From: Acidobacteriota bacterium
GTDB taxonomy: Bacteria > Acidobacteriota > Vicinamibacteria > Vicinamibacterales > CAVVIG01
Direction: 5' to 3'
Length of the DNA: 47,220 bases
Assembly (NCBI GenBank): GCA_016195265.1
Contig: JACPZW010000079.1
Coordinates: 1 to 47,220 of the forward strand
Position numbers and translations under genes: made by a program. This document shows positions 1 through 10,624 of this stretch, in pieces (position 1 is the stretch's first letter; the number at the start of each line of letters is the position of its first letter). The notes beneath the pieces were generated by a model. It made no database searches, was not told where the DNA came from, and saw only the letters and a program-made list of their open reading frames with translations.

Positions 1-2460
<2,460 letters not shown>

Positions 2461-2494
2461 GCGCATCGCAGTTTCTGCGATCTCGCAGGGCTGA

Positions 2495-2574
2495 GTCGAC
2501 ACGAAGGACACCAAGGACACAAAGGAAACGTGTTGTAGGCATTAGCCTTTGTGTCCTTCGTGTCCTTTGTGTTG
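2495..2574. repeat. Large inverted repeat between carB and comEC
   Basis: Two arms of about 28 bases (2495-2525 and 2547-2574) made of CACGAAGGACACCAAGGACA-like units can pair into a long hairpin with about 20 bases in the loop. A smaller perfect hairpin (ATCGCAG-TTT-CTGCGAT, 2464-2480) precedes it, just after the carB stop. This is the same class of GGACACGAAGGACAC-type repeat seen near 5.25, 5.75, 43.1 and 44.0 kb. It may act as a terminator or be a dispersed repeat; there is no clear T-tract. Confidence 0.75.
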
Positions 2575-2615
2575 AATCGGCCTGACGACGGCCGGTCGTT
2601 TGCAGCGCGCGATGC

Positions 2616-5246
2616 GTGCAAACGGTCGCCGCGATCCCCGCCGTTGGTCTCATCGCCGGCGCCGCCGTCGGTCTGGCCCTTCCTCCACCGCACGTCATCG
2701 TTCTCTACCTTCTTCTGTCGTCGAGCCTCGCGGGCGCGATGGTCGCGTGGGCGCGGCGGCGTCCGTCGTGTCTCGCCGCTGCCGTCGCGCTCGGGTTTCT
2801 CACTGGCGGCTGGATGCTGTCGGCGGTCGCGTGGGCGCGCGCGTGGCGGCCGCCGCTGCGTATCGCGTTCGAAGACCTCGCGCGTCTACAGCGCGCCGAA
2901 GCCGCGGCCGAAGGCCGGCGCGTGCCCGAAGACGACGAGGCGTTCGGGATTGTCGAGGGCGTACTGAGATCGGACGCCAGCCCGACGGCATCTGGCGTGT
3001 CGCTCAGTATTGATGTCACGGGTCTGGTGGGGCAGGTAGGTCAGGCGGGCCGGGTGGGGGAAGACGCCGTACGTAGGCCGGGTCCTTCCGGACCCGGCAC
3101 GGTACGTAGGCCGGGTCCTTCCGGACCCGGCACGGTACGTAGGCCGGGTCCTTCCGGACCCGGCGGAACGAGCGGAGGCATTCTTGTGACCGTCGTCGGC
3201 GCGCTCGCGACCGAGCGGATCGACGAGTGGCGCGCCGGCCGTCGCGTCCGGCTGCCCGTCATGCTGCGCCGGCCATCGCGTTATCTGGACCCCGGCGTGC
3301 CGGACCACGAGCGCGCGCTGGCGCGGCGCGCGACGACGCTCGTCGGGACGACGAAGAGCGGCGCGCTGGTGGAGGTGCTCGCACGCGGATCGTGGATCGA
3401 CGAGCCACTCGCGTCGCTGCGCGCGTTCTCGCGTCGCGCGATTGGCGCGGCGGTCGGCCGCTGGAGCCCGCGATCCGCGGCGATCGTGACGGCGATCGTC
3501 ATCGGCGACCGCGCCGGCCTGGACGATGACGTCCAGCGCCGGTTGCAGGAGGCGGGCACGTATCACGTCATCGCGATTTCCGGCGGCAACATCGCGATCC
3601 TCGCGGGACTGCTGCTCGGCGCGTTCCGGACGGCGGGCTGGCTGGGCCGCGGCGCGATGCTCTCGGCGATCGCGCTCCTCACCGCGTACGCGATGCTGGT
3701 CGGCGGCGGCGCGTCGGTGGATCGGGCGACGCTGATGGCCGTCGTGTATTTCATCGGCCGCGCGTTCGACCATCGGAGTCCGCCGCTCAACCCGCTCGCG
3801 CTGGTCGCCGGACTGCTCGTCGCCCTCGATCCGCTGTCGGTCGCGGACCCGGCGTTCATCCTGACCTGCGGCGCGACGCTCGCGATTCTCCTCGTCGTGC
3901 CGTCTGTCACGGCGCGGGACGCAGAGTCCACCACCAGATCGGCGGGCTCCGCGGTCCCCGCGATGTCGACGTTCACGCGGCCGCTCCGGGCGATGTTCGC
4001 CGCCTCCGTGGCCGCAGAGGCGATGCTGTTCCCCGTCGGGGCCATGGTCTTCTCGCGCGTGACGTTCGCCGGGCTGGGCCTGAACTTCGTGGCGATTCCG
4101 CTGATGGGCGTCGCACAGATCGCCGGCATGGCGGTGGTTCCATTGGCCGCGATCTGGGCGCCGCTGGCGTCGATCGCGGGCTGGATCGCGCACGCCGGCG
4201 CGGCGGGACTCGTGGCGTCCGCCGAGTTGGTGCGCTTTGCGCCCGTGCTGGCATATCGCGTCGCACCGCCGGCTGCGGTCGCCGTGGCGATCTACTACCT
4301 GGCCGGGGTCGTGTGGATCACCACGCGCGGCCACAGGATGATTCGTCGGGCCTCCGCCGCGGTCGCGGCTGTCTCCGCGCTCTGGATCCTCGTCGAACCC
4401 CGCCGGCTCATCGCCGCGCGAGGCGACGGGCGGCTGCACGTGACCTTTATTGACGTGGGGCAGGGTGACGCCGCGCTCGTCCGCTTCCCGCGCGGCTCGA
4501 CGTGGCTGGTGGATGCCGGCGGTTTGTCATCGGCCTCCGCATTCGACATCGGCGATCGCGTGGTCGCTTCGGTCCTCCGTGACGCCGGTGTCGCGCGGCT
4601 CGACGGAGTCGCGCTGACGCACGGCGATCCCGATCACATCGGCGGCGCGGCGGCGATCGTGCGCGAGTTTCGGCCGCGGGAGGTGTGGGAGGGCATTCCG
4701 GTGCCGCGGCTCGAGCCGATGAACGCGCTCCGCGCCGAGGCGCAGGCCGGCGGCGCGACGTGGACGATCATGTACCGCGGCGCGCGGCGTGCGATCGACG
4801 GCGTGGAGGTCGTCGCGCGCCACCCGGCGGTCGAGGACTGGGAGCGGCAGAAGGTCCGCAACGACGACTCGATCGTGATCGAGCTGCGGTGGGGCGACGT
4901 GTCCGTGCTGCTCACCGGCGACATCGGCAGGGCGGCCGAGCACGAGATCGCGCCGCTGATTCCGCCGGCCCGGCTGCGGATCCTGAAGGTGCCGCATCAC
5001 GGCAGCCTGACGTCCAGTTCGACCGAGTTCCTCGCCGCCGTGCGCCCCCAGGTCGCCGTTGTCAGCGTCGGCCGCAGCAACCATTTCGGCCACCCCGCGC
5101 CGGAAGTCCTCGACCGCTACCGTGCGATCGGGTCGGCCATCTTCCGAACCGACCAGGACGGCGCCGTCACCGTCGACACCGACGGCCACACGCTCGACGT
5201 GCACAGCTTTCTCGGTCGGCAACTGTGGTTATCCGAACGACGGTAG
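2616..5246 (+). CDS. comEC: ComEC/Rec2-type DNA uptake channel protein
   Basis: Inner-membrane channel of natural transformation that passes single-stranded DNA into the cytosol. At 876 residues it has the usual three-part layout: an N-terminal membrane and soluble region (1-230), a polytopic Competence domain (about 230-580), and a C-terminal metallo-beta-lactamase domain (about 606 on) with FIDVGQGDA, THGDPDHIGG near 667, LLTGDIG near 765 and KVPHHGS near 789. GTG at 2616 is used because the leader MQTVAAIPAVGLIAG starts the first membrane segment. Odd: residues about 152-183 are three 11-residue units (RRPGPSGPGTV) encoded by three tandem DNA palindromes. A GxxExxY cassette abuts the stop codon. 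No other com genes are in the window. Confidence 0.93.
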   Translation: MQTVAAIPAVGLIAGAAVGLALPPPHVIVLYLLLSSSLAGAMVAWARRRPSCLAAAVALGFLTGGWMLSAVAWARAWRPPLRIAFEDLARLQRAEAAAEGRRVPEDDEAFGIVEGVLRSDASPTASGVSLSIDVTGLVGQVGQAGRVGEDAVRRPGPSGPGTVRRPGPSGPGTVRRPGPSGPGGTSGGILVTVVGALATERIDEWRAGRRVRLPVMLRRPSRYLDPGVPDHERALARRATTLVGTTKSGALVEVLARGSWIDEPLASLRAFSRRAIGAAVGRWSPRSAAIVTAIVIGDRAGLDDDVQRRLQEAGTYHVIAISGGNIAILAGLLLGAFRTAGWLGRGAMLSAIALLTAYAMLVGGGASVDRATLMAVVYFIGRAFDHRSPPLNPLALVAGLLVALDPLSVADPAFILTCGATLAILLVVPSVTARDAESTTRSAGSAVPAMSTFTRPLRAMFAASVAAEAMLFPVGAMVFSRVTFAGLGLNFVAIPLMGVAQIAGMAVVPLAAIWAPLASIAGWIAHAGAAGLVASAELVRFAPVLAYRVAPPAAVAVAIYYLAGVVWITTRGHRMIRRASAAVAAVSALWILVEPRRLIAARGDGRLHVTFIDVGQGDAALVRFPRGSTWLVDAGGLSSASAFDIGDRVVASVLRDAGVARLDGVALTHGDPDHIGGAAAIVREFRPREVWEGIPVPRLEPMNALRAEAQAGGATWTIMYRGARRAIDGVEVVARHPAVEDWERQKVRNDDSIVIELRWGDVSVLLTGDIGRAAEHEIAPLIPPARLRILKVPHHGSLTSSSTEFLAAVRPQVAVVSVGRSNHFGHPAPEVLDRYRAIGSAIFRTDQDGAVTVDTDGHTLDVHSFLGRQLWLSERR
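3071..3164. repeat. Three tandem 33-bp palindromic repeats inside comEC
   Basis: Three units with 33-bp period, each holding GCCGGGTCC-TTCC-GGACCCGGC preceded by ACGTAG (palindromes at 3077-3098, 3110-3131 and 3143-3164). The period is a multiple of three, so the comEC frame is kept and the units encode an 11-residue repeat. The same core is intergenic at 28370. Confidence 0.95.
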
Positions 5247-5782
5247 GCCACGAAGGCACGAAGCACACGAAGAAGAAAAGAATGGGAAAGGATGCTGAAG
5301 ATCTCCAGTTCACTGCCGGACGACCTCGAAGCCCCATTCACGAGACGATCGGCTGCTGCATCACCGTTCATCGGACACTCGGGCCCGGACTGATGGAGGG
5401 CATCTATTCGCGCGCCGTCGGACTCGAACTGACAGCCGCCGGCATCGCGTCTGCGGCCGAGACGGCGTATCCCGTGACGTATCGCGGACATCTCCTCTGT
5501 CATCAGCGACTGGATCTCGTGGTTGATCGACGACTCGTGCTGGAGGTCAAGGCTGTCGAGCATGTGAGTGACATCCACCGGGCGCAGCTTCTGAGTTACC
5601 TCCGCGTCTCTCGGCTTCGAGTGGGATTGCTCGTCAACTTCAACGTCCCCGTCCTGCAGGACGGCATCAAACGAATCGTTTTGTGACCCTTCCTGTACGT
5701 GAGCCTCTTTGTGTGTCTCGTATTCCCATTATCTTTTCTTTCTTCTTCTTCTTCTTCGTGGTTTCGTGTCTTCGTGGCCACC
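5247..5782. mobile_element. GxxExxY cassette bounded by long inverted repeats
   Basis: The left arm (5247-5286) starts directly after the comEC stop and has CACGAAGGCACGAAG then an AGAAGAAAAG tract ending in AATGGG. The right arm (5725-5782) is its approximate reverse complement, starting CCCATT and ending TTCGTGGCCACC. The only gene between them is the GxxExxY gene, whose ATG lies inside the left arm. Similar CACGAAG-type hairpins occur at 43961-44019. No transposase is present, so any mobility would be in trans or historical. Calling it a mobile cassette is inference. Confidence 0.6.
5282..5686 (+). CDS. GxxExxY family protein
   Basis: A 134-residue protein with the family signature GLMEGIY (G-x-x-E-x-x-Y), preceded by HETIGCCITVHRTLGPG. 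It also has D-x(n)-EVK (LDLVVDRRLVLEVKAVEHV), like a PD-(D/E)xK nuclease core, and ends in the family-typical NFNVPVLQDGIKRIVL. The family is found in many copies per genome in Planctomycetes, Verrucomicrobia and Acidobacteria, with unknown function; a nuclease role is only inferred from the core. The ATG at 5282 lies within the left terminal repeat; the next in-frame Met is the one in the signature, too far in. It stands alone between comEC and mazG. Confidence 0.88.
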   Translation: MGKDAEDLQFTAGRPRSPIHETIGCCITVHRTLGPGLMEGIYSRAVGLELTAAGIASAAETAYPVTYRGHLLCHQRLDLVVDRRLVLEVKAVEHVSDIHRAQLLSYLRVSRLRVGLLVNFNVPVLQDGIKRIVL

Positions 5783-5789
5783 GTCGCTT

Positions 5790-6644
5790 CTAATCAACTC
5801 GTTGCTGGGATTTCGCGCGTTGCCATTCCTGTTCGAGCTCGTCGAGCGTCATGTCCTTCATCGCGCGCCCGGATTGGCTGATGGCGTGTTCCAGCGTCGT
5901 GAAGCGCTTCGTGAACTTGTCGTTCGCTTTTCGCAGCGCGGTCTCGGGTTCGATGTCGAGCTGGCGCGCGAGTTGCGCGATTGAGAACAGCAGGTCGCCC
6001 ATCTCCTCCTCGGCGCGCGCGTGGTCGAGGGGGCGGCCGCCCTCCACTTCCTGACGGAGCTCGTCGACCTCCTCCTGGATCTTGTCGACGACGTCTGCGG
6101 TCTTCGACCAGTCGAAGTTCACCGACGCGGCCCGCACGCCGATGTGGTACGCGCGGAGCAGGGCGGGCAACGCCGCCGCGATCCCGCTGAGCAGCGTCTT
6201 GGGCTGCTCGGCGGCGCCGTTTGCCGTCCGCGACGTTCTCTCCAGGGCTTTGATTTCCTCCCATCGCACACGGACCTGGCCCGCGGAATCGAGCGACGCT
6301 TCGCCCGCACCGCGCGCGAACACGTGCGGGTGACGCCGCACGAGCTTGTCGGCGATGCTCTTCAGCGACTCGGCGATTGTGAAATGGCCGGCTTCGCCCT
6401 CGAGCTGCGCGAGGAAGACGGCCTGGAACAGGAAGTCCCCGAGCTCTTCGCAGAGCGCCGCGTGATCGTGCCGATCGATCGCTTCGAGCACCTCGTAGGT
6501 CTCCTCCAGCACGAAGGGCTTCAGCGTGTCGATGGTCTGCTCGCGATCCCAGGGACAGCCGTCCGGGCCCCGCAGCGTCGCCATGATGGCAACCAGGCGC
6601 GTGAACTCGTCGGCGGCGCGGTTGGGTGAAGGCGATGAGGACAT
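5790..6644 (-). CDS. mazG: Nucleoside triphosphate pyrophosphohydrolase MazG
   Basis: Hydrolyses (d)NTPs to NMP and pyrophosphate, a house-cleaning and stress-related activity in the cytosol. The 284 residues hold two MazG domains: the first (about 20-130) with GCPWDREQT, EETYEVLEAI and EELGDFLFQ (the EExxE...ExxD metal site), the second (about 170-265) with EEVDELRQEV and EEEMGDLLFSI. Length fits the two-domain enterobacterial type. Its 5' end faces the DUF1844 gene on the opposite strand with 17 bases between the two start codons, so they share a divergent promoter region. Confidence 0.95.
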   Translation of the reverse strand: MSSSPSPNRAADEFTRLVAIMATLRGPDGCPWDREQTIDTLKPFVLEETYEVLEAIDRHDHAALCEELGDFLFQAVFLAQLEGEAGHFTIAESLKSIADKLVRRHPHVFARGAGEASLDSAGQVRVRWEEIKALERTSRTANGAAEQPKTLLSGIAAALPALLRAYHIGVRAASVNFDWSKTADVVDKIQEEVDELRQEVEGGRPLDHARAEEEMGDLLFSIAQLARQLDIEPETALRKANDKFTKRFTTLEHAISQSGRAMKDMTLDELEQEWQRAKSQQRVD

Positions 6645-6661
6645 TTGATAATCTTAGTGGA

Positions 6662-6949
6662 ATGTCCGAGCCCTCCGAGCCCGCCCTGAGCTTCACCGCG
6701 TTCGTCCTCTCGCTGGCGAGCACGGCCGCCATCCACTTCGGCGACCTCCCCGATCCCGTGACCGGCGAGCCGGTCGAGAAGAACCTCGCCGGCGCGGCGC
6801 AGATGATCGAGATCCTCGCGCTCCTCGACGCCAAGACGCGCGGCAACCTGACCGCGGAAGAGCGCCAGGTCCTCGAACAGGTGCTCTACGAGCTGCGGCT
6901 CCGCTTCGTCGAAGTGTCCGGCCTGAACAAGCGCATCATCGAGCCCTAG
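6662..6949 (+). CDS. DUF1844 domain protein
   Basis: A 95-residue soluble protein with the DUF1844 pattern: LSFTAFVLSLASTAAIHFGD, then DPVTGEPVEKNLAGAAQMIEILALLDAKTRGNLT and a helical end. The family is widespread in Acidobacteriota and Deltaproteobacteria and has no known function. ATG at 6662 is chosen over the upstream in-frame Met (6626) because the conserved part begins just after it and the upstream codons overlap mazG. The next gene (metallo-hydrolase) follows after 26 bases in the same direction. Confidence 0.85.
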   Translation: MSEPSEPALSFTAFVLSLASTAAIHFGDLPDPVTGEPVEKNLAGAAQMIEILALLDAKTRGNLTAEERQVLEQVLYELRLRFVEVSGLNKRIIEP

Positions 6950-6975
6950 CCATTCGCGCTCAGCCCTCAGCCCTC

Positions 6976-7824
6976 ATGAAGGTCACGGTCCTCGGGAGCG
7001 GAACCTCCTCCGGCGTTCCCGCGATCGGCTGCGACTGCGCGGTATGCCGATCGACCGATCCGCGCGACCGCCGCACGAGGCCCTCGATCTTGATCGAGAT
7101 TGCGCCGGGTCCGAAGGACCCGGCCTACATATCCCGGCTCGCGCCGGGTCCGCAGGACCCCGCGCCCTCGGCCTTCGCCGCCGCCGTCCGCTCGATCCTC
7201 GTCGACACGTCGACCGACCTGCGCGAGCAGGCGCTGACACGCGGCATCCGCCGCGTCGATGCGATCCTCTTCACGCACAGCCACGCCGACCACGTGATGG
7301 GGCTGGACGATGTCCGGCGGTACAACCAGATGCAGCGCGCGGCGATTCCGTGTTACGCCGACGCGCCGACGCTCGAGAGCCTGCGCCGCATGTTCTCATA
7401 CGTCTTCGATCCACCCGAGCAGATCGGCGGCGGCATTCCGCAGCTCTCGCTGTTCCGCATCGGCGGACCCTTCTCGCTCGGCGGCGTGGAAATCGTGCCG
7501 GTTCCCGTCTTTCATGGGCGGCTGCCGATCCTCGGCTTCCGCGTCGGCACGTTCGCGTATCTGACGGACTGCAATCGCATCCCGGATGAATCGTGGCCGC
7601 TGCTGGCCGGCGTGCGCACTGTCGTGCTCGATGCGCTGCGCCGGCGTCCGCACCCCACTCACTTCAGCCTCTCCGAAGCCGTGGACGTTGTCGCGCGCTT
7701 GGGCGCCGAGCGCGCGTACTTCACGCACATCGCGCACGATCTCGGTCACGCGGAGACGTGCGCAGCGCTGCCTCGCGGCGTGGAGTTGGCCTATGATGGA
7801 TTGGTGTTGGAGATCACACGATGA
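6976..7824 (+). CDS. MBL-fold metallo-hydrolase (PhnP-like)
   Basis: A 282-residue metallo-beta-lactamase-fold phosphodiesterase-like enzyme. Seen: the N-terminal GSGTSSGVPAIGCDCAVC with cysteines typical of PhnP-type proteins, FTHSHADHVMGLDD (98-111) as the metal motif, VPVFHGRLPILGFR, YLTDCNRIPDE and a final FTHIAHDLGH. PhnP acts on cyclic ribose phosphate; nothing here links this copy to phosphonate use, and related orphan proteins are uncharacterised. Odd: residues about 43-62 (APGPKDPAYISRLAPGPQDP) are encoded by two palindromic repeats inserted in frame. Followed by ribF after 25 bases. Confidence 0.88.
   Translation: MKVTVLGSGTSSGVPAIGCDCAVCRSTDPRDRRTRPSILIEIAPGPKDPAYISRLAPGPQDPAPSAFAAAVRSILVDTSTDLREQALTRGIRRVDAILFTHSHADHVMGLDDVRRYNQMQRAAIPCYADAPTLESLRRMFSYVFDPPEQIGGGIPQLSLFRIGGPFSLGGVEIVPVPVFHGRLPILGFRVGTFAYLTDCNRIPDESWPLLAGVRTVVLDALRRRPHPTHFSLSEAVDVVARLGAERAYFTHIAHDLGHAETCAALPRGVELAYDGLVLEITR
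7104..7163. repeat. Two palindromic repeats inside the metallo-hydrolase gene
   Basis: A perfect palindrome GCCGGGTCC-GAA-GGACCCGGC (7104-7124) followed by CTACAT, then an imperfect copy GCCGGGTCC-GCA-GGACCCCGC (7144-7163). Both are read through in frame. The core is the same as that inside comEC. Confidence 0.9.
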
Positions 7825-7849
7825 TTAACCACGGTGGTGGAGTGTCTTC

Positions 7850-8788
7850 GTGGAAGTGATTCATTTCCCCGAAGATCCCCGTCCGGTGCGGTGGGTGAAC
7901 CCGGTGCTCGCGCTCGGCAACTTCGACGGCGTGCACCGCGGGCACCGCAAGATCCTCGATCGCCTCCAGCGCGTTGCGAGCGAGCGTGGCGCGACGCCTG
8001 TCGTCATGACGTTCGATCCGCACCCGCCGCGCGTCGTCCGCCCCGACAAGGCGCCGCCGCTGCTGATGACGAAGGCGCAGAAGCTGGAGGCGTTCGCCGA
8101 CGCGGGCGTCCACGGCGCCGCGATCGTGCGCTTCACGCCCGAGATGTCGCGTTGGGATCCCGAACACTTCGTCCGCACGGTCCTCGTGGAGTGGCTGCAC
8201 GTCGGCGAGGTCTGGGTCGGCGCGAACTTTCTCTTCGGCCACGATCGCAGCGGCAACTTCTCGCTGCTGCGCACGCTCGGCGCGCAGTACGGATTCAAGG
8301 CCGAGAAGATCGATCCGGTCCGCTACAAGGACTTCGTCGTCAGCAGCACGCGCATCCGCCGTCTCGTGAGCGAAGGACGCGTGGACGAAGCCGGCGCGCT
8401 GCTCGGCCATCAGTACGCGATCGACGGTACGGTCGTCCGCGGCGACCAGCGGGGCAGGACCTTCGGCTTTCCGACCGCGAACCTGTGCACGGAGAACGAG
8501 CTGCTGCCGCCCCACGGCGTCTACGCGACGATGACACGGGTGGCGCACGAGGTGCGGGCGTCGATCACCAACGTCGGCACCCGGCCGACCGTGGACCACT
8601 CGGGCCGGACGAGCGTCGAAACCCACATCTTCGACCTGGACCGCGACCTGTACGGGGCCTCGCTGCGCGTCAGCTTCATCCAGCGGCTGCGCGACGAGCG
8701 GGCCTTCGAGTCCGTCGACGCTCTGCGGGCGCAGATCAACGCCGACTGCCGGCACGCCCGCCTCCTGTTCGATCGGCTTTCACTGTAG
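7850..8788 (+). CDS. ribF: Bifunctional riboflavin kinase/FMN adenylyltransferase
   Basis: Converts riboflavin to FMN and then FAD in the cytosol. The 312 residues have the usual two domains: the N-terminal nucleotidyltransferase with LGNFDGVHRGH near 22 and SSTRIRRLVSEG near 165, and the C-terminal flavokinase with GRTFGFPTANL and PPHGVYA. The GTG at 7850 puts the conserved start (MEVIHFPEDPRPVRW) at the expected place; upstream GGTGGTGGAG can act as a ribosome-binding site. Flavin supply is relevant for the flavoenzymes qhpG and the GMC oxidoreductase in this window. Confidence 0.96.
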   Translation: MEVIHFPEDPRPVRWVNPVLALGNFDGVHRGHRKILDRLQRVASERGATPVVMTFDPHPPRVVRPDKAPPLLMTKAQKLEAFADAGVHGAAIVRFTPEMSRWDPEHFVRTVLVEWLHVGEVWVGANFLFGHDRSGNFSLLRTLGAQYGFKAEKIDPVRYKDFVVSSTRIRRLVSEGRVDEAGALLGHQYAIDGTVVRGDQRGRTFGFPTANLCTENELLPPHGVYATMTRVAHEVRASITNVGTRPTVDHSGRTSVETHIFDLDRDLYGASLRVSFIQRLRDERAFESVDALRAQINADCRHARLLFDRLSL

Positions 8789-8797
8789 AATTTGCCC

Positions 8798-9076
8798 GTG
8801 GCCGACCACGATTTTCTCTTCGCGCTGGAACTGTCCGACGAGACGCCGTTCGACGACCTGTTGAAGGACCTGATTCAGGCCGTGCTCGCCCACGTCAGCT
8901 TCGCGCCGGCGGCGGTCGACGAATTGTCGGGCGCGCTGCGCACGGTGCTCACCAAAGGCGCGGCTGACGGGAAGCGCCGCTGCGACGTCCGGTTCCAGGC
9001 GCGCGGCGGCCAACTCGAGGTCGCGATCGGCTTCGCCGGCGCGGCGCCCTGGCGCACCACGCGCCCCCTGCCCTGA
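8798..9076 (+). CDS. Hypothetical small protein
   Basis: A 92-residue protein beginning at GTG 8798 (VADHDFLFALELSDETPFDD), 9 bases after ribF. It has an acidic N-terminal half predicted helical and a C-terminal half with alternating hydrophobic residues (RCDVRFQARGGQLEVAIGF). The layout recalls a small part of an anti-sigma-factor-type ATPase fold, but no nucleotide-binding motif is visible, so no function is given. Codon use matches its neighbours and it fits the ribF-cysS gene run. A TTG at 8792 is an alternative start. Confidence 0.65.
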   Translation: MADHDFLFALELSDETPFDDLLKDLIQAVLAHVSFAPAAVDELSGALRTVLTKGAADGKRRCDVRFQARGGQLEVAIGFAGAAPWRTTRPLP

Positions 9077-9096
9077 AATCCTCGCAATCGTAGTAA

Positions 9097-9124
9097 CGTA
9101 AGGCGGGTCCTTTCGACCCGGCAC
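9097..9124. repeat. Degenerate intergenic palindrome upstream of cysS
   Basis: ACGTAAGGCGGGTCCTTTCG followed by ACCCGGCA, a diverged copy of the GTAGG-CGGGTC palindrome family, ending just before the cysS start. Confidence 0.75.
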
Positions 9125-9132
9125 ACGATTCG

Positions 9133-10554
9133 ATGCGTCTCTACAACACACTGTCCCGCAGCGAGGAACCCTTCTCGCCTGGCCCCGACAACACTGTGCG
9201 GATGTACACGTGCGGGCTGACCGTGTACGCGCGCGGCCACATCGGCAACTTCCGCACGTTCGTCTGCGTGGACGTGCTCCGGCGGACGTTCAAGTACCTG
9301 CTCGGCTATCGGGTGAAGCAGGTCGTCAATTTCACGGACGTGGACGATCGCACGATCGCCGGCGCGCTGAAGGCCGGCATGGATCTGCGCAGCTACACCG
9401 ATCAGTACATCGCCGCGTTCCGCGACGACGCGCGCTCGCTCGGTCTGGAGCCGGCGGAGGAAACGCCGCGGGCGACGGACGAGGCCAACCTGCGGGCGAT
9501 GGCGTCGATGATCGCGGCGCTCGACAAGAACGGCCACACGTACCGCAGCGACGGGTCGATCTATTACCGGATCTCGACCCTGCCCGCGTACGGCCGGCTC
9601 GCGCGGCTCGATCACGAGGGCATGAAGGACGGCGCCCGCGTGGATTCCGACAGCTACGCGAAGGAAGACGCGCGCGACTTCGTGCTGTGGAAGGGCCACC
9701 GCGACGGCGAGCCGTCCTGGGAATTTCCGCAGCTGGGCGTCACGCCCGGCCGGCCCGGCTGGCACATCGAGTGCTCGGCCATGGCGCTCCGGCTGCTCGG
9801 CGAATCGCCCATCGACATCCACGCCGGCGGCGTCGATCTGATCTTCCCGCACCACGAAAACGAAATCGCGCAGAGCGAAGGCGCGACCGGCAAGCCGTTC
9901 TCGCGCTTCTGGATACATGTCGAGTACTTGATCGTCGACGAGCAGAAGATGTCCAAGTCGCTCGGCAACACGTACACGATCTCCGACGTCGTCGCGAAGG
10001 GTTTCCGGCCGTCCGCGGTCCGCCTGCTGCTGCTCTCGGCGCACTACCGCAAGCAGCTGAACTTCACGTGGGACAGTCTCGCGGCGATGGAGGAGTCGCT
10101 GCGCCGGCTGACGGACTTCCTCGCGCGGCTGGGCGCCGTCACGCGCGCGGGCATGCACGCCGAGGTGAGCGCGCGGGTGGACGAGGCGCGCAAGCAGTTT
10201 GTCGACGCGATGCAGGACGATCTGAATACGGCGGCGGCGCTCGGCGCGATCTTCGAGCTGGTGCGGTACCTCAACTCGGCGATCGATTCCGGGCAGCTCG
10301 GGACCGGAGACGTGCCCGGCATCCGCGACACGTTCGCGCAGTTCGATCGCGTGCTCGGCGTCCTGAGCCTGCGTCAGGCCGAGGACGATCGCCCGCCGGT
10401 GCCGGTCGACGAGATCGAGCGGCTGATCGAAGAACGCCACGCGGCCCGGCGCCGCCGCGACTTCGCCGCCGCCGACGGTATCCGCAGCGGCCTCGCGGCC
10501 CGCGGCGTGCTGCTGGAAGATAGTGCTGGCGCGACGAGATGGAAGAGAAAGTGA
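9133..10554 (+). CDS. cysS: Cysteinyl-tRNA synthetase
   Basis: Charges tRNA-Cys with cysteine. The 473-residue class I synthetase has MYTCGLTVYARGHIGN (Cys27 as a zinc ligand and the HIGH-like motif near 36), HIECSAMA, GGVDLIFPHHENEIAQSE with the remaining zinc ligands, and KMSKSLGN at 272. ATG at 9133 gives the standard N-terminus RLYNTLSRSEEPF. A tRNA-Cys gene lies 3 kb downstream on the same strand. Confidence 0.97.
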   Translation: MRLYNTLSRSEEPFSPGPDNTVRMYTCGLTVYARGHIGNFRTFVCVDVLRRTFKYLLGYRVKQVVNFTDVDDRTIAGALKAGMDLRSYTDQYIAAFRDDARSLGLEPAEETPRATDEANLRAMASMIAALDKNGHTYRSDGSIYYRISTLPAYGRLARLDHEGMKDGARVDSDSYAKEDARDFVLWKGHRDGEPSWEFPQLGVTPGRPGWHIECSAMALRLLGESPIDIHAGGVDLIFPHHENEIAQSEGATGKPFSRFWIHVEYLIVDEQKMSKSLGNTYTISDVVAKGFRPSAVRLLLLSAHYRKQLNFTWDSLAAMEESLRRLTDFLARLGAVTRAGMHAEVSARVDEARKQFVDAMQDDLNTAAALGAIFELVRYLNSAIDSGQLGTGDVPGIRDTFAQFDRVLGVLSLRQAEDDRPPVPVDEIERLIEERHAARRRRDFAAADGIRSGLAARGVLLEDSAGATRWKRK

Positions 10555-10623
10555 AAAGTGAAAAGAGAAAACTGAAAAGTAAGACGTCTTCAGTTTTCAC
10601 TTTTCTCTTTTCAGTTTTAACTT
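10545..10623. repeat. Long A/T-rich hairpin between cysS and aminotransferase gene
   Basis: The left arm (about 10547-10580, built of AAAGTGAAAAGTGAAAAGAG) pairs with the right arm (about 10589-10622, CAGTTTTCACTTTTCTCTTT and on) with few mismatches, around a centre AAGACGTCTT. It spans the cysS stop and ends at the next start codon. A single right-arm copy lies at 12366-12402 before galT. Its purine/pyrimidine strand bias is unlike the flanking DNA. It may end cysS transcription; it looks like a dispersed repeat family. Confidence 0.85.
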
Positions 10624-10624
10624 T

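Noticed and set aside
3071..3164. Possible CRISPR array
   Set aside because: The units are contiguous 33-bp tandem copies inside a coding frame with no unique spacers.
2886..4439. Long antisense open frame over comEC
   Set aside because: Arg/Asp/His-rich low-complexity product typical of high-GC shadow frames; comEC motifs are clear on the other strand.
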